The notes beneath the pieces were generated by a model. That model saw only the letters and a list, made by a program, of their open reading frames with translations. It had not been told where the DNA came from and searched no databases. DNA of 64,000 bases from NCBI GenBank assembly GCA_030247725.1, contig JAOTRT010000010.1:1-64000 (forward strand), given 5' to 3'. Source of the DNA: Candidatus Nitricoxidireducens bremensis (GTDB lineage: Bacteria; Pseudomonadota; Gammaproteobacteria; Burkholderiales; Rhodocyclaceae). Of this stretch, positions 1-8,246 are shown one piece after another. Numbering within the stretch: position 1 is the stretch's first letter; each line of letters starts with the position of its first letter. The position numbers and the translations under genes are program-made.

Positions 1-55
1 TGTTGTACCGGTCAAAGCCACCTGCCGAGAGCGTCAGTTGTTTCATCGTTTTCAT
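1..55 (-). mobile_element. 5' end of an IS5-type transposase gene (partial)
   Basis: Reading leftward from an ATG at 55 (second in-frame ATG at 46) gives 18 codons before the window edge, with the stretch MKQLTLSAGGFDRYN. This matches the usual N-terminus of IS5-family transposases of the 'MKQ-TL-x-x-GFERY' kind, recognised from memory. The element lies mostly outside the window. Its tip may lie near 110-130, where an AT-richer TTATTCAGACCTTCC stretch ends at a TTAG; that boundary is a guess. It places an insertion sequence directly upstream of the Lon-like protease gene. Confidence 0.6.
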
Positions 56-180
56 CCGTGTGTGCGAGGTCGTTCGTCTGACATGACTCCGATGAAATCG
101 TTCACACCTTATTCAGACCTTCCTTAGGGGTTCTTAGAGCCTGTTATTCTTGTGCCGTAGCGAAACCAGCAGACCCTGAA

Positions 181-2664
181 ATGCGCCCGTCCGCAGCCCT
201 CCCCGCCGAAGCCCTCTACACGCCCTGCAATCCCGCCGACCTCGACTTCTCCAGCACCGAGACGCTGCCGGAACTCGACATCGCCAGCCTCCATTCCCGT
301 GCCGCCGAAGCCCTCCACCTGGGCCTGGACATGGGCCACCGGGGCTACAACCTCTTCGTCCTCGGCGACAGCGGCAGCGGACGCCACGCCATGGTGGACG
401 AACTGCTCAAGGCCGAACGCCGGAACGGCCAACCGCCGTCCGACTGGTGCTACGTGCACAACTTCGCCGCCGGCGCCCAGGCCCGCCTGCTGCGCCTGCC
501 CTGCGGACGCGGCGCCCACCTGCGCGACGACATGCAGGGCTTCGTCGAGGAGATCGCGCCGGCCATCGCCGCCACCTTCGAGAGCGACCAATACCGGGCG
601 CGCATCGAGTCCATGCAGGAGGAGGAAAAGGAGCGCGAGGAGACGGCCCTGCGCCACCTGGGCCACGAATCGGCCACGGCCGGCGTCGCCCTGCTGCGCA
701 CGCCCCAGGGCTTCGTCTTCGCCCCCCTGAAGAACGGCGAGGAGACCCTTTCCCAGGAGGAATTCGCCCAGCTTCCCGAGGAGCGCCAGAAGGAGCTCGG
801 CAGCCAGATGGAGCTGGCCCACGAGAAGCTGCACAAGCTGATGAACGAATTCCCGCGCTGGCGCCGGGACCTGCAGAACCGCATCAAGGAGGCCAGCCGG
901 GAGGCCCTGGGCCTCGCCGTCGGCCACCTGATGGAGGAACTCCGCCCCCGCTACGCCGACCTGCCCGAGGTATTGGAATTCCTCGACGCGGCCCTGCACG
1001 ACATCCTCGAAAGCGGCGAGTCCCTGCGGGAATCGCCCCACGGCGACGAGGACGGGGAGACCACCGTCTATTCGGGCGCCATCTCCGTGCAGCGCTACCT
1101 GGTGAACCTGCTGGTGGAAAACCCGGCCGACGGCGAACGGCCCGTGGTATACGAGGACCATCCGACCCTGCAGAACCTGGTGGGTCGCATCGAGCACATG
1201 GTGCACATGGGCACCCTGGTGAGCAACTTCACCCTCATCAAGGCCGGCGCCCTGCAGCGGGCCAACGGCGGCTTCCTGGTACTCGACGCCGCCAAGGTGC
1301 TGAGCCAACCCTACGCCTGGGAAGGCTTGAAGCGCGCCCTGCTGTCGGGCGAGGTGCGCATCGAATCCCTGTCGGAACTCATCGGCTTCTCCAGCACGCT
1401 CCAGCTCGAACCGCAGCCCGTGCCCCTGGACCTCAAGGTGGTGCTGATCGGCGAACGCACCATCTACTACCTGCTCGCCGAACTGGACCCGGACTTCCCC
1501 GCCCTGTTCAAGATCGGCGCCGACATGGAGAGCGAAGTCGAGCGCAATCCCGCCAACACCCTGCTCTACGCCCGCCTGATCGCCAGCCTGGCGCGGCGCG
1601 AGGGCTTGCGTCCCCTCTCCGCCGCCGCCGTCGCCCGCATCGTCGAACACGCCGCACGCCTGGCCAGCGACGCCCAGCGCCTCACCACCCAGACCCAGCC
1701 CCTCGACGACCTCATGCGCGAGGCGGAGCACTTCGCCGTCGCCGACCAGGCGCCGCTGATCGGCCGCGAGCATGTGGAAGCTGCCCTGGCCGCCCACCGC
1801 CGCCGCCACGAGCGCATCCGCGAGCGCTACCAGGAGGAGATCCTGCGCGGCCAGTGGCTGGTGGCCACCACGGGCGTGCACATCGGCCAGATCAACGGCC
1901 TGGCCGTCGTGCCCCTGGGCGACAGCAGCTTCGCCCATCCGGTGCGCATCACCGCCACGGTGCGCATGGGCGAAGGCGAGGTCATCGACATCGAGCGGGA
2001 AGTGGATCTCGGCGGGCCGATCCACACCAAGGGCGTACTGATCCTCTCGTCCTTCCTCGCCGCCCGCTTCGGCTGGAACATGCCCCTGTCCCTGCGCGCC
2101 AGCCTGGTGTTCGAACAATCCTACGGCGGCGTCGAGGGCGACAGCGCATCCCTGGCCGAGCTTGCCGCCCTGCTCTCGGCCCTCTCGGGCCTGCCGATCC
2201 GACAGTCCCTGGCGGTGACGGGCTCGGTGAACCAGTTCGGCGTCGTCCAGCCGGTGGGCGGCATCAACGAGAAGATCGAGGGCTTCTTCGACATCTGCGC
2301 CGCCCGCGGCCTCACCGGCGAGCAGGGCGTGCTGATCCCGCGCGCCAACGTCTGTCACCTGATGCTGCGCCAGGAGGTGGTGGCAGCCGTGGCCGCCGGC
2401 AGCTTCCACGTCTGGGCCGTCGAGGATATCGACGGCGCCATGGAACTGCTGACCGGCGTGCCCGCCGGCGAACCCGATGCCGAAGGCGTGATTCCCGAGG
2501 GCTCGGTGAACTACCTGATCGCCCTGCAGTTGAGCGAACTCGCCCAGATGCGCCAGAGCTACGGCGGCCCGAAACGGCGCTCGCGCCACCGCAAGAAGGC
2601 GGCGCCGAAGAAGGCGCCCGGCAAGCCCCCGGTGCCGGCCGGCGGTTCCGGCCAGGGCGGATGA
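181..2664 (+). CDS. Lon-like ATP-dependent protease (AAA+ domain plus S16 peptidase)
   Basis: The 827-aa product resembles the LonB/YcbZ branch of Lon proteases, cytosolic AAA+ serine peptidases that degrade unfolded or regulatory proteins. A Walker A-like GDSGSGRH lies near residue 60. The middle contains a charged helical stretch (about 140-280) followed by the AAA+ core with NGGFLVLD. The C-terminal S16 protease domain has the catalytic Ser655 in EGDSAS and Lys698 in INEKIEG, the Ser-Lys dyad of Lon. The C-terminus is a Lys/Arg/Pro-rich tail. The ATG start agrees with the family N-terminus, though no strong ribosome binding site is visible. It ends 22 bases before the MFS gene, so the two are probably co-transcribed. 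Nothing ties it to the polyketide pathway except position. Confidence 0.9.
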   Translation: MRPSAALPAEALYTPCNPADLDFSSTETLPELDIASLHSRAAEALHLGLDMGHRGYNLFVLGDSGSGRHAMVDELLKAERRNGQPPSDWCYVHNFAAGAQARLLRLPCGRGAHLRDDMQGFVEEIAPAIAATFESDQYRARIESMQEEEKEREETALRHLGHESATAGVALLRTPQGFVFAPLKNGEETLSQEEFAQLPEERQKELGSQMELAHEKLHKLMNEFPRWRRDLQNRIKEASREALGLAVGHLMEELRPRYADLPEVLEFLDAALHDILESGESLRESPHGDEDGETTVYSGAISVQRYLVNLLVENPADGERPVVYEDHPTLQNLVGRIEHMVHMGTLVSNFTLIKAGALQRANGGFLVLDAAKVLSQPYAWEGLKRALLSGEVRIESLSELIGFSSTLQLEPQPVPLDLKVVLIGERTIYYLLAELDPDFPALFKIGADMESEVERNPANTLLYARLIASLARREGLRPLSAAAVARIVEHAARLASDAQRLTTQTQPLDDLMREAEHFAVADQAPLIGREHVEAALAAHRRRHERIRERYQEEILRGQWLVATTGVHIGQINGLAVVPLGDSSFAHPVRITATVRMGEGEVIDIEREVDLGGPIHTKGVLILSSFLAARFGWNMPLSLRASLVFEQSYGGVEGDSASLAELAALLSALSGLPIRQSLAVTGSVNQFGVVQPVGGINEKIEGFFDICAARGLTGEQGVLIPRANVCHLMLRQEVVAAVAAGSFHVWAVEDIDGAMELLTGVPAGEPDAEGVIPEGSVNYLIALQLSELAQMRQSYGGPKRRSRHRKKAAPKKAPGKPPVPAGGSGQGG

Positions 2665-2686
2665 GCCCGTCCAGGGCCGTGCAGCC

Positions 2687-3889
2687 ATGAGCGCGGAACC
2701 GCCGCGCGCCGGACGCATCGTCGCCCTGCTGTGCCTCGCCGAGGCCCTGAGCATGACGGGCTTCGCTGCGTACCCGGCCTTCCTGCCGGCCCTGCGCGAG
2801 ACCTGGGGCATGAGCGGCGCCGAGGCGGGCTTCATCGGCGGCGCCTTCTTCTTCGGCTACATGGTGGCCGTGCCCTTCCTCTCCGGCATCACCGACCGCA
2901 TCGACGCCCGCGGCGTCTTCGCCTTCTCCTGCCTGCTGGCGGCCGGCGGCAGCATCGGCTTCGCCCTGCTGGCCCGCGGCGTCGAATCGGCGGCCCTGTT
3001 CCAGGCCATCGCCGGCGCGGGGCTGGCCGGCACCTACATGCCCGGCCTCAAGGCCCTCACCGACCGGGTCGGCGGCACACGCCAGGCCCGCTTCATCGCC
3101 TTCTACACCGCGACCTTCGGCATCGGCACCAGCGTCTCCCTGCTCGCCGCCGGCTGGTTGGGGGCGCTGCTGACCTGGCCCACGGTCTTCCTGCTGCTGG
3201 CCCTCGGCCCCCTGTTGGCCGCCCCCGCCGTGTTCTTCGGCCTCGGGCCCCAGGCGCCCCACGGCGCCGGCCATGCCCACTGGCTGCCGCGCTTCGGGCC
3301 GGTGCTGGCCGAACCGGAGACACGCCGCTTCATCCTCGGCTACTCAGTCCATTGCTGGGAACTCTTCGGCCTGCGCTCCTGGATGGTGGCCTTCATTGTC
3401 TTCGCCTTCGCCGCCGGCCAGACCACCGTTCCCATCAACGCCACCGAGGCCGCCGCCGCCATCAACCTGCTGGGCCTGCCGGCCAGCATCCTCGGCAACG
3501 AAGCGGCGGGACGCCTCGGCCGCCTGCGCTGGATCGCCGCCATCATGGCCGCCTCGGGTCTGCTCTGCTGGCTCGCCGGCCTGTCCGCCACCTGGCCCTG
3601 GTGGGCCATGCTCGGCGTGCTGGCGATCTATTTCATGACCGTGATGGCCGATTCCGCCGCCCTCACCGCCGGCCTGGTGCAGGCCACGCCCCTGGCCCAG
3701 CGCGGCGCCGCCATGGCGATTTACTCCCTGCTCGGCTTCGGCGCCGGCTTCGTGGCGCCCCTGGTGTTCGGCGCCACCCTCGACGCGGCCGGCGGCAGCG
3801 GCAGCGCGACGGCCTGGACCCTGGCCTTCGGCACCCTGGGGGCCGGCGGCCTGTGGTGGGCGGCCACGGCGCGGAAATCCGCGAACTGA
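2687..3889 (+). CDS. Major facilitator superfamily transporter
   Basis: The 400-aa product is almost entirely hydrophobic helices, consistent with a 12-segment MFS permease of the inner membrane. The loop after the second helix, SGITDRIDARGVF, fits the MFS signature loop (G-x-x-x-D-R), and a second short polar loop (AGRLGRLR) follows the central break. The substrate cannot be told from sequence. It follows the Lon-like gene by 22 bases and converges on the carboxylesterase gene (28-base gap). It could export the polyketide, but its strand and its pairing with Lon suggest it belongs to the flank rather than the cluster. Confidence 0.85.
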   Translation: MSAEPPRAGRIVALLCLAEALSMTGFAAYPAFLPALRETWGMSGAEAGFIGGAFFFGYMVAVPFLSGITDRIDARGVFAFSCLLAAGGSIGFALLARGVESAALFQAIAGAGLAGTYMPGLKALTDRVGGTRQARFIAFYTATFGIGTSVSLLAAGWLGALLTWPTVFLLLALGPLLAAPAVFFGLGPQAPHGAGHAHWLPRFGPVLAEPETRRFILGYSVHCWELFGLRSWMVAFIVFAFAAGQTTVPINATEAAAAINLLGLPASILGNEAAGRLGRLRWIAAIMAASGLLCWLAGLSATWPWWAMLGVLAIYFMTVMADSAALTAGLVQATPLAQRGAAMAIYSLLGFGAGFVAPLVFGATLDAAGGSGSATAWTLAFGTLGAGGLWWAATARKSAN

Positions 3890-3917
3890 TCCCCGGCCGG
3901 AGCTGCGGGTTCGGCTC

Positions 3918-5657
3918 CTACTTCCGCCCGGGCCTCTTTCCCGACGTGTCGGCGACCATAGCCCCATTCAGCCACAGCGCGCAATTCGACGCACTGAAGG
4001 TCTTGCCCGTATCGACGACACCGCCGGGGTCCGCCAGTTCGTAAGGGGCCTCGGCGGGACGGCCGGAATTCCATTGCCATCGGCGCCAGCCTTCGATGCC
4101 GGGCCCGCTGCCGGGAGCTTTCACAAACGCCGCCCAGGCCTGGTTCATGACCGTGGCCAGGGCCCGGTCCCGCCCGGTCGCCGCATCGTCCAAGGTGTCG
4201 AAAACGTATTGCAGCTCGTTGCCGTGGCAGGAATTGCCCCAGCGGTTATGCGCCGCGCAAACGCCCAGCGGGTCGTAGGCTGGTTGATAGAAGCGGGTCC
4301 CCGCGGTCTGGGTGAACTCGTACATCCAGATGTCGCGGGAGGCCTTGGGGCCCGGCCTGCGGTTTGCCGCCATGGTCGCGCACTTGACCTCGAAGTCCGC
4401 AAAGAAATTCGCATAGGCGGTCAGGGCGGCGGACGGCAGGCCGTAGGCCGGGTTCAGGGTGGCGGGGTTGTAGCTGGGATTCGCCAGAATCCTCGCCGCA
4501 TTCCGGCCGAACAGCCAGACCAGATTTTCCTTGAAGTCGCCCGGAGTCAAGGCGCCTTCGCCTTCGGCGAATATGACGCCTTCGTCCTTGTTGAAGCCGT
4601 AGAGCGTCGGCTTCGGCGCGCCCCCGGCCACCGCGTCCGCGGGCTGCCGGGTGAGGAAGCTGCCGTCGACGAAGGGCGCGAACGGGATGCTGGCCGGCAG
4701 CCCGTAGTCGATCTCCTGCACATCGTATTCGGCGGCGGAGAACAGGTTCTGGGCCAGGAGTATCTGCCCGGTCGTCGGCGTGGCACGCGGGAAACGGCCG
4801 CCGCCGGACGAACAATCCTTGGCGGCGGGATTCTTCATGACGCTGTTCAGGCAGGCGACAAAGTCGGCGAACTGTTCTTCTGCCTGCAGCCGGTTCCTGT
4901 AGCGATAGCCGAGCGGATTGCTCTCCTGGATCGCCGCCCGAAAGAGCCGCTGCGAGCGGGGGCTGGCGAACAGATGAAGACCGGTGGACATGGCGCCGGC
5001 GCTTTCGCCGACGAGCGTCACCCGGGCGGGATCGCCGCCGAAGGCGCCGATGTTGTCCCGCACCCAGGCAAGCGCGTTGAGTTGGTCTTCGATGCCGAAG
5101 TTGCCGCCGTTTCTCGGGGGACGGCCCCTGGCATCCGTCCGCAGGAAGCCCAGGGCACCCAGGCGATAGTTCAGCGTGACGACGACGACATCGTGATCGC
5201 GGGCGAAGGCAGTGCCGTCGTAGTAGGGCAAGCTGCCCGCACCTTCGACGAAGGCGCCGCCGTGGATGAAGACCAGCACCGGCAGGTCCTTGCGGTCGGC
5301 CTTCCCCGTCACCGGCGTCCAGACGTTGAGATACAGGCAGTCTTCCGACATCGTGCCCTGCCCGCCGGGTTGCGGGCAGATCGGGCCGAAAGCCCTTGCC
5401 GCCTGCGGCGTCTCGCCATAGTCGGTCACCCGCCTGGATGACGCCCAGCGTTCCGCGCCGGCATAGCGGATGCCCTTGTAGACGGCCCCCTTGCCGCCGG
5501 GAAGCGGAACTCCGCACAGCGTGCCTTTCGCCTGGCCGTTGCGGCCGGACAGGGTTACGCAGGCGGACTCCTCGGCCGCGGCCCCACCGGAACCGACGGC
5601 CAGCGCGGACAGCAACGCCAGCATGGACAGCGACCCGCACCGGCGGATCGCGCCCAT
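3918..5657 (-). CDS. Secreted type-B carboxylesterase
   Basis: The 579-aa product is an alpha/beta-hydrolase of the carboxylesterase type-B (PF00135) family. An N-terminal signal peptide (MGAIRR, a hydrophobic stretch, then GGAAA-EES) predicts export to the periplasm. The family signature LYLNVWTP is present, followed by the oxyanion-hole motif FIHGGAFVEGAG, the nucleophile Ser219 in GESAGA, an acidic residue in NKDEGVIF, and a likely catalytic His in NSCHGNEL near residue 478. The ATG at 5657 was chosen because it begins the signal peptide and lies 20 bases after the hydratase stop. It is the last gene of the leftward series. A periplasmic esterase at the end of a biosynthetic operon could mature or inactivate the exported product; that role is inferred only. 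Confidence 0.88.
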   Translation of the reverse strand: MGAIRRCGSLSMLALLSALAVGSGGAAAEESACVTLSGRNGQAKGTLCGVPLPGGKGAVYKGIRYAGAERWASSRRVTDYGETPQAARAFGPICPQPGGQGTMSEDCLYLNVWTPVTGKADRKDLPVLVFIHGGAFVEGAGSLPYYDGTAFARDHDVVVVTLNYRLGALGFLRTDARGRPPRNGGNFGIEDQLNALAWVRDNIGAFGGDPARVTLVGESAGAMSTGLHLFASPRSQRLFRAAIQESNPLGYRYRNRLQAEEQFADFVACLNSVMKNPAAKDCSSGGGRFPRATPTTGQILLAQNLFSAAEYDVQEIDYGLPASIPFAPFVDGSFLTRQPADAVAGGAPKPTLYGFNKDEGVIFAEGEGALTPGDFKENLVWLFGRNAARILANPSYNPATLNPAYGLPSAALTAYANFFADFEVKCATMAANRRPGPKASRDIWMYEFTQTAGTRFYQPAYDPLGVCAAHNRWGNSCHGNELQYVFDTLDDAATGRDRALATVMNQAWAAFVKAPGSGPGIEGWRRWQWNSGRPAEAPYELADPGGVVDTGKTFSASNCALWLNGAMVADTSGKRPGRK

Positions 5658-5677
5658 CGCTCCGGCGGACCACCGGA

Positions 5678-6433
5678 TCAGGGCTCCCAAGGGAACTTCC
5701 CTTCCCCGACGTAGCGCCGGATGTTGTGCTGCACCTCCGGCTCGGCGAAGACGGCGCGATTGGCGGCGAGGGCCGCCGGTTTCGCATCCGCCAGTTGTCG
5801 GCCGGCCAGGTCGGCCAGATAGGCCTTGTAGCGCCCGATAGCCGCCGGCGACAGGCGCTGCAGGCGCAACAGGTGCTTGCGCAACAAGGCCTCGGCATCG
5901 TCGTCGAGGGCATCGACCAGGCCGCTGGCGAGCGCCTCTTCCGCCGGGAAGGGCCGCGTCATCAGCGTCATGTAATGGGCCTTCTGCAGGCCGACGCGGC
6001 GCACCAGGAAGGGCAGCACACAGGCGGGAAAGATGCCGAACAGCAGCTCCGACAGGCTGAAGCTGGCGCTGCGGTCCGCCAGCACGATGTCGGCGGCGGC
6101 GGCGAAGCCGACCCCCCCGGCATTGACCCGCCCCCGCACCAGCGCAATGCTGACGAAGGGGCCGGTCGCCAGGCGCTGCCACAGGCGGTAGAGGGGCTCG
6201 GGATCGGCGACTTCCCGGGCCGCCGCCGTCGCCTCGAAATCACCGCCGGAACAGAACACCGTCGGCGCGCCTTCGAGGACCAGGATGCCCGCCTCGCCGG
6301 CCTCGCAGCGGGCGACCACCGCATCCAGCTCGGCGATCATCTGCGTGTTGATGGCATTCCGGGCTTCGGGCCGGTCCAGCCGTGCCCGGCAGAGACCCTT
6401 GTCGAAGCTCGCCGTGAGCGTGGTGTATTCCAT
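5678..6433 (-). CDS. Enoyl-CoA hydratase/isomerase, ECH1 (PksH-like) of a beta-branching cassette
   Basis: The 251-aa crotonase-fold protein has the N-terminal ARLDRPEARNAI element and an oxyanion segment FCSGGDFEATA, which resembles the F-C-x-G-x-D-F motif of ECH1 enzymes such as PksH and BaeH. In that family ECH1 dehydrates ACP-bound 3-hydroxy-3-methylglutaryl intermediates to the glutaconyl form; a second enzyme (ECH2) then decarboxylates it. Here ECH2 is fused into megasynthase A. The other cassette genes (HMG-CoA-synthase-like, donor ACP, decarboxylating KS) lie immediately upstream across a 344-base spacer. The start at ATG 6433 gives the normal length. The carboxylesterase gene follows 20 bases later. 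Confidence 0.88.
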   Translation of the reverse strand: MEYTTLTASFDKGLCRARLDRPEARNAINTQMIAELDAVVARCEAGEAGILVLEGAPTVFCSGGDFEATAAAREVADPEPLYRLWQRLATGPFVSIALVRGRVNAGGVGFAAAADIVLADRSASFSLSELLFGIFPACVLPFLVRRVGLQKAHYMTLMTRPFPAEEALASGLVDALDDDAEALLRKHLLRLQRLSPAAIGRYKAYLADLAGRQLADAKPAALAANRAVFAEPEVQHNIRRYVGEGKFPWEP

Positions 6434-6505
6434 GTCAGTTGCTCCATGACGCTGTGCGTCTTCCGCGACGCATGAAACGTCGGTATTGCGGTGCACGCCA
6501 AGGAC

Positions 6506-6589
6506 GGCGGGTATCCAACTCCCTCCATGTCCCCCGGGCCGAAGAAACACCGGCCCTCCTCCTTGACTTCCGGGAGTCGGATACCCGCC
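6506..6589. repeat. Imperfect inverted repeat, element 1 of the spacer
   Basis: The arms at 6506-6523 and 6572-6589 match at 17 of 18 positions (GGCGGGTATCC paired with GGATACCCGCC, extended by AACTCCC/GGGAGTC). The 48-base loop contains CGGCCCTCCTCCTTGAC, related in inverse orientation to the loop of the second element. It lies in the non-coding gap between the decarboxylating KS gene and the ECH1 gene. In RNA it would form a stable hairpin on either strand. It could be an intergenic repeat element (REP/MITE-like) or an mRNA-processing or attenuation structure. Confidence 0.75.
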
Positions 6590-6648
6590 ATCCCTGGCTG
6601 GAAGCCTCGGCGGCTTGGAACAACCGAAAACCCACCGCGGTATCGGCT

Positions 6649-6750
6649 CGGGCCGGTGGGGTGCCCTGCTCCGCGTAAGTAAAGAAGGAGGAGCCGGCCC
6701 CAGGCCGGCGACGGGTGACATGGAGCGGGGCAGGGCACCCCGCCGGCCCG
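6649..6750. repeat. Long inverted repeat, element 2 of the spacer
   Basis: The arms at 6649-6673 and 6726-6750 match at 23 of 25 positions; on the plus-strand RNA both mismatches become G-U pairs. Inside is a second perfect hairpin, GCCGGCC-CCA-GGCCGGC, at 6693-6709, next to an AAGGAGGAG-GCCGG stretch that echoes, in reverse orientation, the loop of element 1. The element ends 28 bases beyond the stop of the decarboxylating KS gene. I see no gene in the spacer 6434-6777; the two palindromic elements account for most of it. Confidence 0.75.
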
Positions 6751-6777
6751 AGCGCGCTCCGAACGTCGAGTTTCACG

Positions 6778-7992
6778 CTAAGCCCCCTCCTCCACCGCAC
6801 CGATCACCAGAGCGCTGTCGATGCCGCCAAAGCCGAAAGAGAGCTTCAGCGCACAACGGCATCGATGGGGCCGTGCCGCACCACGCACCCAGTCGAAGCC
6901 GTCGTCGATGGGATCGTCGAGCCCCAGGCTCGGATGCAGGAAGCCCTCCCGCATCTGCAGCAGCACGGCCGCCGTCTCCACCGCCCCGGCGGCGCTGAGG
7001 CCGTGGCCGATGAGGGACTTGGTGGCATTGATGGCGGCATCGACGACGCCCGCTGCCCGCAGGGCCGCCAGTTCCGTCTCGTCGCCCTTGGGCGTGCCGG
7101 TGCCGTGGGTGTTCACGTAGTCGATGGCCTCCGGCGGCAGGCCGGCCTGGGCCAGGGCCGCAAGGATCGCCCGCGCCTCCCCGGCCAGGGAGGGCTCCGG
7201 CCCCCGGTTGCCGTTGGCCAGGTGGGCGCCGCCGAGGATGCGCCCGTAGGCCTTGCCGCCGGCCGCCGGCCGGCGGATCACCAGGGCGGCGCAGGACTCG
7301 CCGAACATGAAGCCGTCGTGGGCACTGTCGAAGGGCCGGCAGGACTCACCCGGGCTCAGGGCCCCCAGGGCCGCGAGGGCCTGGAGTTCATAGCGGGACA
7401 GGTCCTGCAGGGCCCCCAGGGCGATGCAGGCATCCACCCGGCCGCTCCGTACCGCGTCGGCCGCGTGCAACACCGCCAGGGCGCCACTGGCCGACGCGCC
7501 GCCCAGGGTGTAGGCGAAGCCGCGGATCGGGAAATGGGAACTGCACAGGCCGCCCAGGTCCGTATCGAAGCAGGTGTAGCCATAGCTGGGCAGCAGATAC
7601 TGCATGCGCTCCGCATAGGCCTCCCGCGTGAGCATCTGTTCCCGCGCGTCCAGGTTGCTGCCGCCGATCACCAGGCCGATGCGCTCCGGCGCCAGATCGT
7701 CCAGGCCGGCCTCTTCCCAGGCCTCCGCCAGCACCGCCACGGCCACGCGACCGCCGAAGCCGGTGACACGCGCCACGCGCGGCGGCAGCCGTTCCGGCGG
7801 AGCGGCCAGCTCGGCGCCGCGAAAGGGCGCCGCGCGTCCGGGCACCTGGCGGCCGGGCCGTTGCAGCTCGCCGAAGACGGGCCGCGGCTCGCGCAGACCA
7901 TCGACCAGCGCGGCCTTGCCGTAGCCGAAAGCCGTCGCCACGCCGATGCCGGTCACGACCGGCGCGGCGGAGTCATCCCTGCAGCTTGGCAT
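6778..7992 (-). CDS. Decarboxylating ketosynthase-like protein (KS with Cys-to-Ser) of the beta-branching cassette
   Basis: The 404-aa protein has the thiolase/KAS-II fold. Both active-site histidines are present, in NTHGTGTPKGD and LIGHGLSAAG, but the nucleophilic Cys segment reads GGASASG where condensing enzymes have TACSS, so Ser replaces Cys. This is the hallmark of the PksF-type decarboxylases of HMG-CoA-synthase cassettes, which turn malonyl-ACP into acetyl-ACP for the branching reaction. The ATG at 7992 overlaps the donor ACP gene by 20 bases. No good ribosome binding site is visible there, so translation probably depends on the upstream gene. A 344-base spacer separates it from ECH1. 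Confidence 0.88.
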   Translation of the reverse strand: MPSCRDDSAAPVVTGIGVATAFGYGKAALVDGLREPRPVFGELQRPGRQVPGRAAPFRGAELAAPPERLPPRVARVTGFGGRVAVAVLAEAWEEAGLDDLAPERIGLVIGGSNLDAREQMLTREAYAERMQYLLPSYGYTCFDTDLGGLCSSHFPIRGFAYTLGGASASGALAVLHAADAVRSGRVDACIALGALQDLSRYELQALAALGALSPGESCRPFDSAHDGFMFGESCAALVIRRPAAGGKAYGRILGGAHLANGNRGPEPSLAGEARAILAALAQAGLPPEAIDYVNTHGTGTPKGDETELAALRAAGVVDAAINATKSLIGHGLSAAGAVETAAVLLQMREGFLHPSLGLDDPIDDGFDWVRGAARPHRCRCALKLSFGFGGIDSALVIGAVEEGA

Positions 7993-8218
7993 GGAGAAGG
8001 TCGGCCAGCTCGCCCAGGTTGCGGGGCCCGAACAACTGCACCATGGGCAGGTTGAGGCCCAGGGCTTCCATGCCGAGGATCAGCACTTCCTGGCGCGACA
8101 TGGAGTCGAGGCCGATTGCGGCCATGGAATCCTCGGCCTTGATTTCCTGTTCCGCCAGGGCGGGTTCGACGATGCGGATCTGCTCGATGAGCACGGCCAA
8201 CACGGCATTCCTGTCCAA
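7973..8218 (-). CDS. Free-standing acyl carrier protein (donor ACP for beta-branching)
   Basis: The 81-aa protein is a discrete ACP with the phosphopantetheine attachment motif IGLDSMS near residue 37. By analogy with AcpK-type proteins it would carry malonyl and then acetyl, made by the neighbouring decarboxylating KS, and hand it to the HMG-CoA-synthase-like enzyme. No ATG is available; a TTG at 8218 lies 6 bases after AAGGAGA, a good ribosome binding site, and gives a normal ACP length. The gene follows the HMG-CoA-synthase-like gene by 28 bases and overlaps the KS gene. Confidence 0.9.
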   Translation of the reverse strand: MDRNAVLAVLIEQIRIVEPALAEQEIKAEDSMAAIGLDSMSRQEVLILGMEALGLNLPMVQLFGPRNLGELADLLHAKLQG

Positions 8219-8246
8219 ACTGTTCTCCTTCCGTTGCCTGTGAATG

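Noticed and set aside
124..2835. A 903-codon frame antisense to the Lon-like protease
   Set aside because: The plus-strand frame has clear Lon motifs and a Ser-Lys dyad. The antisense product has no family features.
181..3889. Lon-like protease and MFS transporter as members of the biosynthetic cluster
   Set aside because: They are on the opposite strand, form their own two-gene unit and belong to families widely found outside such clusters. Position alone is not enough.
3898..3919. Small hairpin GGAGC-loop-GCTCC between the MFS and esterase genes as a terminator
   Set aside because: The stem is only five pairs with no U-tract on either side, so it is too weak to call in such GC-rich sequence.
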